A stretch of DNA of 32,282 nucleotides from assembly GCA_012727545.1 (NCBI GenBank), contig JAAYHA010000090.1, positions 1-32,282 on the forward strand, read 5' to 3'. The notes under the pieces were generated by a model. That model saw only the letters and a program-made list of their open reading frames with translations, had not been told where the DNA came from and made no database searches. Position 1 is the first letter of the stretch; every line of letters starts with the position of its first letter. Positions 24,594-31,560 of the stretch are shown here, one piece after another. Made by a program: the position numbers and the translations under genes. This stretch comes from Synergistaceae bacterium. GTDB taxonomy: Bacteria; Synergistota; Synergistia; Synergistales; Synergistaceae.

Positions 24594-25964
24594 TCAGGCC
24601 TCACTACCTCCTACTGTCATCCCTTCGATCAGCATTGATGGCTGTCCGTCAGTAACAGGTACTCCCTGTCCTGATTTTCCGCAGACACCGGGATCCATGT
24701 ACAGGTCTTTTCCCAGTGAAATAATATTTTTCAGTACGTCGGGTCCGTTGCCCGTGAGTATTGCACCCTTTACCGGGTATGATATCTTGCCCTTATTAAT
24801 TATATACGCTTCGGATACATAAAAGACAAAATCACCGGTAGTGGGGTTGACTTCCCCACCTCCCATTTTTTTGACAAGAAGTCCGCTCTCGGTCTGAGCC
24901 AGCATTGACTCAAAGTCAGAATTCCCGGGAGCAAGAAGTGTGTTGCTCATCCTTGGCACAGGAATATTTCTGTATGACTGTCTCCGGCCGTTTCCTGTCA
25001 GCGGCAGGCCTGACGCTTTTGAAGAAAGAATGTCAGTCAGATAAGCTTTCAATACTCCGTTTTCTATCAAAACGTTTCTTTTGGCAGGAGTTCCCTCGTC
25101 ATCATATCTGTATGAGCCATACAGGCACGGGATAGTAGGGTCATCTATCATCGTCACCGAATCGTGTGCTACTTTTTCTCCGATCTTGTCCCTGTATATT
25201 GAATGGTCCTTTTCTACTATATCAGCTTCCAGTCCATGTCCGCATGCTTCATGGATAACTGTGCCGCCGGCCTCTCCCGCCAGCAGGACCTTCATTTTTC
25301 CTGCCGGACATGGTTTTGCCTCAAGCATAAGAAGGGCTCTTTCAACTGCCGCGAAAGCGACTTTTTGCGGGTCTGAACCCGACCAGAAGTCAGTGTGCGG
25401 AACTGCCATGCAGCGCCTCTCCGATGCTGTCTGCAATGTTCCGTCTTTTTCTGCTATTATCTGCGCAGAAAAACTGCAGTATGTCCTGGTGTCCTCCGCG
25501 CAGATGCCGTCAGACCTTATTATAAGGACGTTCCTCTTCGATATGCTGTATCTGAAAGCTGCCTGCCTTATATATAGGGAACTTTTTCTTATCTTAAGAT
25601 CAAGCTCTTTCATATATCCGATCTCCGGAGGCGATATGTGTTCCTCCATCGTCAGGAGGGGTTCCCTGCCCTTTTCGGCATTAAGGGGCGGTGTACCGAA
25701 TGCAGAGGTCTCAGCTTCAGAAATGATCTGTGATATGCCGGATATGGAAGTGCCTGGTGAATGGGAAAAAAATGTTTTGTCTCCTGCGATGATCCTTGCT
25801 CCCGAACCATCTGTGTTTGAGGAAGAGAGTTCTTCTATCCTGCCGTCTTCGTAATGTGCCGAGTGTGCAGTTCCTGCCTGAATAAAAACGTCAGCGTACA
25901 CTGCACCTTTTTTATGTGTTTCGGCAAGCTTCTGCCTGATCATTTCAATTTGCTTTTCCTGCAT
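24594..25964 (-). CDS. tldD: TldD/PmbA-family metalloprotease
   Basis: A 456-residue protein of the TldD family, whose TldD-TldE complex is a zinc peptidase that degrades unfolded peptides and matures microcin B17 and some modified peptides. The metal motif HEACGH (His238, Glu239, His243, HExxxH type) marks it as the catalytic TldD rather than the inactive TldE/PmbA. Other family blocks are LAGEAGGTVIHEACGHGLEA, DEGTPAKRNVLIENGVL and SGQGVPVTDGQPSMLI. No tldE/pmbA partner is in the window. It lies between the DUF4911 gene and ftsK in one transcript. Confidence 0.95.
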   Translation of the reverse strand: MQEKQIEMIRQKLAETHKKGAVYADVFIQAGTAHSAHYEDGRIEELSSSNTDGSGARIIAGDKTFFSHSPGTSISGISQIISEAETSAFGTPPLNAEKGREPLLTMEEHISPPEIGYMKELDLKIRKSSLYIRQAAFRYSISKRNVLIIRSDGICAEDTRTYCSFSAQIIAEKDGTLQTASERRCMAVPHTDFWSGSDPQKVAFAAVERALLMLEAKPCPAGKMKVLLAGEAGGTVIHEACGHGLEADIVEKDHSIYRDKIGEKVAHDSVTMIDDPTIPCLYGSYRYDDEGTPAKRNVLIENGVLKAYLTDILSSKASGLPLTGNGRRQSYRNIPVPRMSNTLLAPGNSDFESMLAQTESGLLVKKMGGGEVNPTTGDFVFYVSEAYIINKGKISYPVKGAILTGNGPDVLKNIISLGKDLYMDPGVCGKSGQGVPVTDGQPSMLIEGMTVGGSEA

Positions 25965-25981
25965 TTTCTCTCTCCTGTCGG

Positions 25982-26209
25982 TCAGCTTATATTGACTATA
26001 TTTATCTCCAGCCCCTCATCCTTAAGGCCTTCTATACATCCCAGCATGTCTCCTAAAAGTTCTGAAGGGGTGAAGACCGTTACTTCTCCTTTTTTAGGGT
26101 CGTCTGTCCTCAGGAGTCCTATGCCTTCGCATGCGTCTATAGTCCAACTGATATAGTATATATCCTTTTGCGGGACCTTAAGCGAGATAACGCTCAGTTG
26201 AGGCTTCAC
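25982..26209 (-). CDS. DUF4911-like small protein
   Basis: A 75-residue protein with the pattern IYYISWTIDACEGIGLLRTDDP, which I recognise as similar to the uncharacterised DUF4911 family. The rest, with a VTVFTPSELLGDML segment, suggests a compact alpha/beta fold. No signal peptide or catalytic motif is visible, and the function is unknown. Its start overlaps the mltG stop by 4 nt and tldD follows 17 nt later, so it is co-expressed with envelope and division genes. Confidence 0.75.
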   Translation of the reverse strand: MKPQLSVISLKVPQKDIYYISWTIDACEGIGLLRTDDPKKGEVTVFTPSELLGDMLGCIEGLKDEGLEINIVNIS

Positions 26210-27213
26210 TCGGTCCTCTCCCGCTGTTTTCTAAGATGTTCCTCGTATGTTTTGCTGAATATGTGGCTTCCTTTTGAAGTTGCAAAGAAAAAAAGGTAGT
26301 CTGTCTTAGCGGGCTGAAGCGCGCTTATCCATGAATCTTCCGAAGGAACGGATATCGGTCCCGGGGGAAGTCCGCTGTTTCTATAGGTGTTGTAGGGAGA
26401 ATCGATCTCCAGGTCTTTGTATGTAAGGCTCTTCTTTTTTATTCCCAGTTCGTCCCAGCAATAGATAACGGTGGCGCATGACTGGAGGGGCATCCATTTT
26501 TCTATCCTGTTTAAAAAGATACCGGCAAGAATGGGACGCTCTTCCTTTATCTTTGCCTCGCCCTCGACTATGGAAGCGAGTATCCCTCTCTGAGAAGTGA
26601 ATTTCTTGTCCGCGTTGTCCGGGAGGAACTTCCCCACCCTTTCCATCCATAACCTTGAAGCTCTCTGTACTGTCTGTTCTCCGACACTGTTGCCCGGAGC
26701 CAGGGAATAAGTTTCAGGAAGTAAGAAGACTATCCTGTCCCTTGGATCATCCGGCAGCAGCTCATGAAGCTCAGCGGGGAAATTATTATTTTCAGAGAGG
26801 GCCTTTAAAAGCCTGTCATCACCTTCGGGAAGTCTCAGTGCGGAGTTGATCGTACTGTACCTTGTTCCGGGTATTATCGTTACGTTATGAGTTACAGGCC
26901 TGGCTGCCTTAAGTTGGTTTGCCACAGTTATCTCATCACCGGGGGCAATAAGGTATGTTCCGGGCTTGAGAGTCCTGTCGATCTCAAGCTTGATCATCCA
27001 TTTGATAAGCTTATTGGCATCTTTGACCACGCCGGCCTCTTTCAGCGCCCTTGCGGCCTGTCCTGCAGACATCCCCCCGGTTACAGTGACTTCGATCTTT
27101 TTTGATGAGTAAGCGAACATATCAGGATATATGGCCGGCATAACAAAGCAAAGGAAACAGAAAAGTATCAGGGCTGTTACAGATGGTATCAGGTCTTTTG
27201 TCCTGTTCGTCAA
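26206..27213 (-). CDS. mltG: Endolytic transglycosylase MltG
   Basis: Cleaves nascent peptidoglycan glycan strands at the membrane and terminates their growth. A transmembrane helix (about residues 10-30) leads to a LysM-like subdomain and the YceG catalytic domain with ASIVEGEA (catalytic Glu near 217), IDSPYNTYRNSGLPPGPI and FFATSKGSHIFSKTYEEH. The usual LQSDPTVxY is LQSCATVIY here. I choose a TTG start with GGGAG 8 nt upstream. A GTG at 27270 is in frame, but it sits almost at the predicted transcription start and lacks a ribosome site. Confidence 0.92.
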   Translation of the reverse strand: MTNRTKDLIPSVTALILFCFLCFVMPAIYPDMFAYSSKKIEVTVTGGMSAGQAARALKEAGVVKDANKLIKWMIKLEIDRTLKPGTYLIAPGDEITVANQLKAARPVTHNVTIIPGTRYSTINSALRLPEGDDRLLKALSENNNFPAELHELLPDDPRDRIVFLLPETYSLAPGNSVGEQTVQRASRLWMERVGKFLPDNADKKFTSQRGILASIVEGEAKIKEERPILAGIFLNRIEKWMPLQSCATVIYCWDELGIKKKSLTYKDLEIDSPYNTYRNSGLPPGPISVPSEDSWISALQPAKTDYLFFFATSKGSHIFSKTYEEHLRKQRERTE

Positions 27214-27278
27214 AAAATTCTCTCCCAACTCTCCACGGCTTGTCCAATGGTCCAATGTTTGAAAGTACACACGTAGGA

Positions 27279-27284
27279 ATTATA
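27279..27284 (-). promoter_or_regulatory. Putative -10 box of the mltG operon
   Basis: A consensus TATAAT on the minus strand lies about 66 nt before the mltG start. The matching -35 region is poor (TTTATC-like at 17-nt spacing), so this is a tentative promoter. Confidence 0.45.
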
Positions 27285-27328
27285 CCTTTAATGGCGGTAA
27301 GGATAAATAGCGAAGTTGCCTGAAAGAT

Positions 27329-27375
27329 ATCGCTGAGCAATAGCTGAGCAGTGGCTGAGCAATAGCTGAGCGATC
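27329..27375. repeat. Four-copy 11-bp tandem repeat
   Basis: Four consecutive 11-nt units start at 27332, 27343, 27354 and 27365. The consensus is GCTGAGCAATA, and all variation is in the last four bases. The block is bounded by ATCGCT and its complement AGCGAT. It is non-coding and adjacent to the hairpin array. Confidence 0.85.
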
Positions 27376-27379
27376 GTTA

Positions 27380-27489
27380 GAACCCAGGGGCAGGATCGGG
27401 GAATTCGCGTCCTGGGGACTCTGGAGAATTGCGGCATAGGGCATGCCGCGGAGAATTTGCCTGACTCTGTCAGGCGGTGAATAAAATCC
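27380..27489 (+). repeat. Array of short hairpins with a conserved GGAGAATT linker
   Basis: Linkers of the form GG(A/G)GAATT begin at 27398, 27423 and 27450, with a degenerate copy at 27476, spaced 25-27 nt. Between them are different hairpins: GTCC-TGG-GGAC (27409-27419), GCGGCAT-AGGGC-ATGCCGC (27431-27449) and GCCTGAC-TCT-GTCAGGC (27459-27475). An imperfect hairpin (27380-27397) comes before the first linker. Stems differ in sequence but keep their pairing, so structure seems to matter. I do not recognise the family. Confidence 0.75.
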
Positions 27490-27601
27490 TTTTATATAGT
27501 TCTCCCCTCTGTTTACTATCGTTTTTGATCTATATCCTTTATTCGTCGTCCCCGATCTCAAAGCGCATTCGAAATGGTTCGAGCACTATGGTTAATTTGA
27601 A

Positions 27602-27663
27602 CCTCCGCAGCCTTTGGCCGCAATTCTCCGCGATGTGAAGCAAGCAAATTCCCCGCCTTTGCG
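27602..27663 (-). repeat. Second hairpin-linker array, inverted relative to the first
   Basis: On the minus strand, linkers GGGGAATTT (27654-27646) and GGAGAATT (27629-27622) flank short stems. One is GCGGCC-AAA-GGCTGC (27621-27607, one G-U pair). Bases 27617-27629 are an exact inverted repeat of 27423-27435. The stretch 27490-27600 between the two arrays holds no gene or clear signal that I can see. Confidence 0.65.
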
Positions 27664-27686
27664 TTTAACAACGTTTTAAAAAATGC

Positions 27687-27715
27687 TTGACATTTAACTA
27701 AAAGGAGAGTATATA
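27687..27715 (+). promoter_or_regulatory. Promoter of the serine operon leader
   Basis: A perfect TTGACA (27687-27692) and TATATA (27710-27715) are separated by 17 nt. Transcription is expected to begin near 27722, leaving about 20 nt before the leader-peptide ribosome site. Confidence 0.75.
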
Positions 27716-27756
27716 TGTTAACCATTCAACGGGGACACAAGAAAGGAGCGCTTTGA

Positions 27757-27894
27757 ATGAGGAGACCAGCATATCTTGTTTTTAACGGCATATCGTCATC
27801 TTCTCTCTCTTCCGGCGTTTCTTCCTCATGCGGCGGCTCTGGTTGTCATTGCCGGTCCCGAAACGTGTACCCGATGAATAGAGAAAATAACTAA
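27757..27894 (+). CDS. Serine-rich leader peptide of the aminotransferase-serA operon
   Basis: A 45-codon reading frame with a strong AAGGAG site (27743-27748) 8 nt before its ATG. Eleven residues are serine (13-16, 18, 19, 22-24, 28, 34), five glycine and three cysteine (25, 30, 32). The core, residues 13-24, reads SSSSLSSGVSSS. All serine codons are TCN (five TCT, three TCC, two TCA, one TCG) and none is AGY. It lies between a promoter and a terminator directly upstream of serine biosynthesis genes. It is best explained as an attenuation leader whose translation rate, not its product, matters. A modified-peptide precursor is the main alternative, but no modifying enzyme gene is nearby. Confidence 0.85.
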   Translation: MRRPAYLVFNGISSSSLSSGVSSSCGGSGCHCRSRNVYPMNRENN

Positions 27895-27928
27895 ATTTTC
27901 TAGAACATCAAGGCGTTTCAGGGACCGG
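27852..27928 (+). promoter_or_regulatory. Antiterminator structure of the serine attenuator
   Basis: CCGGTCCCGAAACG (27852-27865, inside the leader frame) can pair with CGTTTC-A-GGGACCGG (27914-27928), giving 14 base pairs with one bulged A. This removes the whole 5' arm of the terminator. The competing partner is early in the leader: GGCGTTTC occurs at 27814-27821 and again at 27912-27919, so CGTTTC of the first copy can pair with GAAACG (27860-27865). CCGGC (27812-27816) can alternatively pair with GCCGG (27851-27855). A ribosome stalled on the serine codons would cover the early copy and favour antitermination. Confidence 0.82.
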
Positions 27929-27957
27929 AGGAATTTCTTCCGGTCCCTTTTGTATTT
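27921..27957 (+). terminator. Intrinsic terminator of the serine attenuator
   Basis: GGGACCGG (27921-27928) pairs perfectly with CCGGTCCC (27940-27947), with four further inner pairs (one G-U) around a 3-nt loop. TTTTGTATTT follows. It stands 26 nt after the leader stop codon and 37 nt before the aminotransferase start. Confidence 0.92.
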
Positions 27958-27994
27958 AAAAAATTTTGATCATCAAAATAAGGAGGAAAAATGA

Positions 27995-29140
27995 ATGAAC
28001 ACGAAATATCTGCTTACCCCAGGCCCGGTGGAACTGCCGGCAGAAGTACTGAGGGCTGGTGCACGTCCGCTTATAGGACACAGGTGCCCTGCTTTTTCAC
28101 AGCTCTTTACCGGGATCGAAAACAAGCTCCGGGAACTGTTAAAAAGCGAAGGACCGGTAATAATACTTCCCTCTTCCGGGACGGGAGCCCTTGAATGCAT
28201 GGCGGTCAATTTTCTTGAAAAGGGCGACAAATTTATTTCTATCTCATGCGGCGTTTTTGGCAACAGATTTCGTGAGATTGCACTTAGAACAGGTGCTGAA
28301 GGCATCAATATCGATGTTCAGTTCGGCGACGCTGTGACACCGGCGATCGCAGCGGAAGCAGTTAAAAACAATCCCGACTGTAAGGTTATGATGATAACCC
28401 AAAATGAAACATCAACAGGAGTTGTCAATCCCATCAAAGAAATAATAGCGGCAATTCCCGAAAAAGATCGCCCTCTCATATTGGTAGACGGGGTCAGTTC
28501 CGTCGGGGCAATGGAATGTTTTCCGCAGGAATGGGGTATCGATGCGATAGGCACTGCTTCTCAAAAAGGGCTGCTGACACCTCCGGGACTCGGCCTCGTA
28601 TGGCTTTCTGAAAAAGCATGGAATGCGCTTGAAGGAAAAACATGTCCCAGTTACAGCTATGACCTGAAACTCCACAGAAAAGACCTGGAGGCGAAATCCC
28701 CCGCAAACCCCTTTACTCCTCCGGTGTCCCTCTACTATGCCCTTGATGAGGCACTTAATGAGATTTTGGAAGTTGGAACAGAGTCCTGGTTCAAATCCAG
28801 AAAGAAGTACGCAGATGCACTGGCGGCCGGACTTGAAGCAATGGGATTCGATCTGTTGGTCAAGAGTCCGGAGGCGCGCTCACCGGGAGTTACAGCCTTC
28901 AGATATCCCGTAGGCGATACAGAAGCAGTTCGCAAAAAACTTCGCGCGATGGGAATAGAAACAGCGGGCGGACAGGGAAAACTTAAAGGAGAACTTATCA
29001 GGGCCGCACATTATAACAATTGGGGATGGCCCGAACTTTGCATCATTCTTGGTTCGCTCTACGCGGCCGCCGATATGGCTAAAGCCATGAAAAAAGACTT
29101 CCTGGCAGAAGCCTGGAATGTATGGAACAGGGAGGACTGA
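27995..29140 (+). CDS. Class V aminotransferase of serine biosynthesis (serine-pyruvate / phosphoserine type)
   Basis: A PLP enzyme of the alanine-glyoxylate/serine-pyruvate aminotransferase group, 381 residues. Visible are LTPGPVELP at the N-terminus, the GTGALECM phosphate loop, LVDGVSSVGAME with Asp165 that contacts the pyridine nitrogen, and TASQKGLLTPPGLG with the PLP-binding Lys191. It is followed directly by serA, and the same pairing occurs in Thermotoga and others. It therefore most likely transaminates 3-phosphohydroxypyruvate, though family members also act on glyoxylate. AGGAGG lies 8 nt before 27995. An ATG at 27991 is out of frame. No serB is visible. Confidence 0.92.
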   Translation: MNTKYLLTPGPVELPAEVLRAGARPLIGHRCPAFSQLFTGIENKLRELLKSEGPVIILPSSGTGALECMAVNFLEKGDKFISISCGVFGNRFREIALRTGAEGINIDVQFGDAVTPAIAAEAVKNNPDCKVMMITQNETSTGVVNPIKEIIAAIPEKDRPLILVDGVSSVGAMECFPQEWGIDAIGTASQKGLLTPPGLGLVWLSEKAWNALEGKTCPSYSYDLKLHRKDLEAKSPANPFTPPVSLYYALDEALNEILEVGTESWFKSRKKYADALAAGLEAMGFDLLVKSPEARSPGVTAFRYPVGDTEAVRKKLRAMGIETAGGQGKLKGELIRAAHYNNWGWPELCIILGSLYAAADMAKAMKKDFLAEAWNVWNRED

Positions 29141-30795
29141 TGGCGATGGCTGAAAATAAAAAATGGAAGGTACTGGTGGCCGAGACAGTTGGCGAGGCCG
29201 GACTTCAGATACTCAGGGATGCCCCTGACATTGAACTTATAGAAGAAGTTGGAATGTCACGCGAAAAACTGCTTAAAAAACTGCCCGAAATGGATGCAGT
29301 CCTAACCAGAAGCGGTACAAAGATGGACGAGGAAGCCCTTAACGCTGCTGTAAAATTAAAGGTAGTTGCCCGTGCAGGTGTCGGCGTCGACAATGTCAAT
29401 GTCCCTGTTGCGAGCCGCAAGGGAGTCGTGGTAATAAATGCACCTACCGGAAACACTCTTGCGGCAGCAGAGTTGACAATGGCTCTGATGCTTGGTCTCG
29501 TAAGAATGGTCCCCCAGGCATTCGGCTCACTCAAGAGCGGTGAATGGGACAGAAAAAGATTCTCAGGCCATCAGCTCAGCGGAAAGAAGGTACTCGTTCT
29601 TGGGCTTGGAAGGATAGGAGCTGCAGTTGCCCAACGCTGCCGTGCTTTTGGAATGGACGTGATGGCATACGATCCTTACACTCCCAAGAAAAAGGCCGAA
29701 TCACTCGGCATACCAATGAGGGAAGACCTTGCCGACGCGCTTTCCGTTGCTGACGTAGTTACCCTTCACATGCCGCTGACATCTGACACTACAAATCTTA
29801 TCGATGAAAAAATGCTGAAGGCATTTAAAAAGGGAGCGTATCTTATCAACTGTGCAAGAGGCGGCATAGTGGACGAAAAGGCTGCAGCTGATGCGGTAAG
29901 GGACGGAAGGCTTTCAGGGATAGCATTTGATGTCTATACTGCGGAACCTCTGTGTGAAGGCCACCCCTTTTTAGCCAAAGACATTGAGGACAGGATCGTT
30001 ATAACCCCGCACCTTGGAGCCAGTACTGAAGAGGCACAGACAGAGGTGGCAAAGATCGCTGCAGAGAACATGATAGCGGCACTGCGGGGAGAACCATATG
30101 AACATGCCGTCAATCTCCCCTTTCTGGAACAGAAACTCAACAAGGCCCAGAAGGCATTCCTGCAGCTTTCAAGGAAAATGGGAATACTCGGTGCAAAACT
30201 TGCGGAAACAGAGTGCGGAGCTGTCCATAGCTGCCACATTATGCTTCGCGGGGACATGTTCAATGAAGATGAACCAATGCCAAACAGGCTTTGTGCTTAC
30301 AGTATAGCTGTACTAAAAGGCCTTTTTGAGGTCAGCCGGGGTCCGGAAGTTTCATACATGCTTGCTCCTCTGCTTGCCAAGGACAGCGGTCTGACAGTGG
30401 AAGAGAGCATCGGAGATCCCAAAACATATAAAAACACTGTTGAGATAATCCTGGATGCCGAGAAATGCAAAGTGTCGCTTATAGGTACCATCACTGAAGA
30501 GGGCCGTATGCGTATCGTAAAGGTAAACGAATATTGGCTCGACTTTGTTCCCAACGGTAAGCTCATACTTTTCCAGAATCATGACAGGCCCGGAGTAATA
30601 GGAAAGATCGGAAATATACTTGGCGAAGCTAAGATCAACATTGCTAATTTTGCCCTTGGAAGAAAGGACAACAGCGGTCTTGCCCTAGGTGCGCTTGAGA
30701 TAGACAGCGACATTGACGAATCGATCAGGAAAAAACTGGAAAAGAGCGGGGACATGCTCTGGCTCACCCTAATAGATTTTACGGACGCTGAGTAG
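29140..30795 (+). CDS. serA: D-3-phosphoglycerate dehydrogenase, long form
   Basis: Oxidises 3-phosphoglycerate, the first step of serine synthesis. The 551-residue protein has the NAD fold GLGRIGAAVAQR near residue 150. The catalytic Arg is in NCARGGIVDE, the Glu in DVYTAEP and the His in ITPHLGAST. An intervening ASB-type domain (about 320-465) is followed by an ACT domain starting NHDRPGVIGKIGNILGEAKI. The ACT domain suggests feedback by serine, in addition to transcriptional attenuation. ATG 29140 overlaps the aminotransferase stop (TGATG). ATG 29146 is an alternative, 10 nt after GGAGG. Confidence 0.96.
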   Translation: MAMAENKKWKVLVAETVGEAGLQILRDAPDIELIEEVGMSREKLLKKLPEMDAVLTRSGTKMDEEALNAAVKLKVVARAGVGVDNVNVPVASRKGVVVINAPTGNTLAAAELTMALMLGLVRMVPQAFGSLKSGEWDRKRFSGHQLSGKKVLVLGLGRIGAAVAQRCRAFGMDVMAYDPYTPKKKAESLGIPMREDLADALSVADVVTLHMPLTSDTTNLIDEKMLKAFKKGAYLINCARGGIVDEKAAADAVRDGRLSGIAFDVYTAEPLCEGHPFLAKDIEDRIVITPHLGASTEEAQTEVAKIAAENMIAALRGEPYEHAVNLPFLEQKLNKAQKAFLQLSRKMGILGAKLAETECGAVHSCHIMLRGDMFNEDEPMPNRLCAYSIAVLKGLFEVSRGPEVSYMLAPLLAKDSGLTVEESIGDPKTYKNTVEIILDAEKCKVSLIGTITEEGRMRIVKVNEYWLDFVPNGKLILFQNHDRPGVIGKIGNILGEAKINIANFALGRKDNSGLALGALEIDSDIDESIRKKLEKSGDMLWLTLIDFTDAE

Positions 30796-30826
30796 TTTTT
30801 CTTAATTAACATCATAGAACGGTAGG

Positions 30827-30878
30827 CGGCAGGCGGGATAAATGCAGAGATCAACCATTCTCCAGCCTGCCGGTTTTT
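30827..30878 (+). terminator. Terminator of the serine operon
   Basis: CGGCAGGC (30827-30834) pairs perfectly with GCCTGCCG (30865-30872). The 30-nt loop contains a small GAGA/TCTC stem, and five T follow. Confidence 0.75.
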
Positions 30879-30923
30879 GTGACACTGCGTGAATTTTTTT
30901 GAAAGACACAGATTTTTTGCCGG

Positions 30924-30953
30924 TTGATTTAATGGCAGCATCTGATCTATGAT
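30924..30953 (+). promoter_or_regulatory. Putative promoter of the EamA gene
   Basis: TTGATT (30924-30929) and TATGAT (30948-30953) are spaced by 18 nt, about 80 nt before the gene. Confidence 0.5.
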
Positions 30954-31034
30954 ATCCTGGTCCCGGCCGGAGAGCCCAAAACTTTCTGACCGGTCTGCGA
31001 AGGAAATGGATCTTCCGGGGAGGATAAGAAAGAA

Positions 31035-31460
31035 ATGCTGAACTACTATTGGCCCATAGGATTTATCGTTTTTTCAAATGTTCTGTATCACGTCTGTTCA
31101 AAATCATTATCAGGCGGAGCTGACCCATATTTTTCGCTCCTTGTAACATACCTGGTAGCAGCATCGATCTGCCTGGGCCTCTACCTCTACACCGGCAACG
31201 TCAAGGATATTTCCATTGACGTAAGAGGGATAAAATGGAACAGCATACTGCTTGGTGCAGCTATAGTCTGTCTTGAGCTTGGATTTATAATGATGTACAA
31301 AGTCGGCTGGAACATCAGTATTGGATCGCTGGTAGCCAATATTTGCCTTGCTGTCGCACTGGTACTGATAGGAGTTTTCTTTTACAGGGAAAACCTTAGC
31401 ATGAACAACATCATCGGAATGATCCTCTGCATTTCAGGGTTGATATTTATCAACCGATAA
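31035..31460 (+). CDS. Half-size EamA/DMT-family transporter
   Basis: A 141-residue membrane protein with about five hydrophobic helices, ending in GVFFYRENLSMNNIIGMILCISGLIFINR. The FYRENLS...GMILCISGL pattern is the end of an EamA repeat. Full-size DMT exporters have two such repeats, so this single-repeat form should work as a dimer, like small multidrug resistance proteins. The substrate is unknown. Its place after the serine operon could hint at amino-acid or metabolite export, but it has its own promoter after a terminator. GGGGAGG precedes the ATG. Confidence 0.85.
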   Translation: MLNYYWPIGFIVFSNVLYHVCSKSLSGGADPYFSLLVTYLVAASICLGLYLYTGNVKDISIDVRGIKWNSILLGAAIVCLELGFIMMYKVGWNISIGSLVANICLAVALVLIGVFFYRENLSMNNIIGMILCISGLIFINR

Positions 31461-31501
31461 GTGATCCGGAGGCAGTACATAATATTTTGTTCTGAAAAAG
31501 A

Positions 31502-31535
31502 AAAGGGCTGCCCGGTCTTGTCCGGCCAGCCCTTT
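31502..31535. terminator. Bidirectional terminator between the EamA and cyclodeaminase genes
   Basis: AAAGGGCTG (31502-31510) pairs with CAGCCCTTT (31527-31535). An inner CCGG/CCGG stem is separated from it by one mismatch. T-rich sequence follows on the minus strand (CTTTTTC) and more weakly on the plus strand, as fits the convergent genes. Confidence 0.88.
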
Positions 31536-31560
31536 AATTATTAGTTGTTCCCGGTGAAAA

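Noticed and set aside
27280..27561. A 93-residue minus-strand reading frame across the repeat island.
   Set aside because: It is built from the repeat units, lacks a ribosome site and has no recognisable domain.
27329..27663. CRISPR array or CRISPR remnant.
   Set aside because: Constant units are only 8-11 nt, the intervening parts are themselves palindromes, and no cas gene is present.
27757..27894. The Ser/Cys/Gly-rich small peptide as a lanthipeptide- or thiopeptide-like precursor.
   Set aside because: Composition fits, but no modifying enzyme or dedicated transporter gene is near. The frame overlaps an antiterminator-terminator switch before serine biosynthesis genes, which explains it better. 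tldD upstream is in a separate, oppositely directed housekeeping operon.
27687..27990. A serine T-box riboswitch.
   Set aside because: The conserved T-box sequence that pairs with the tRNA acceptor end is not seen before the terminator, while a translated Ser-codon leader is.
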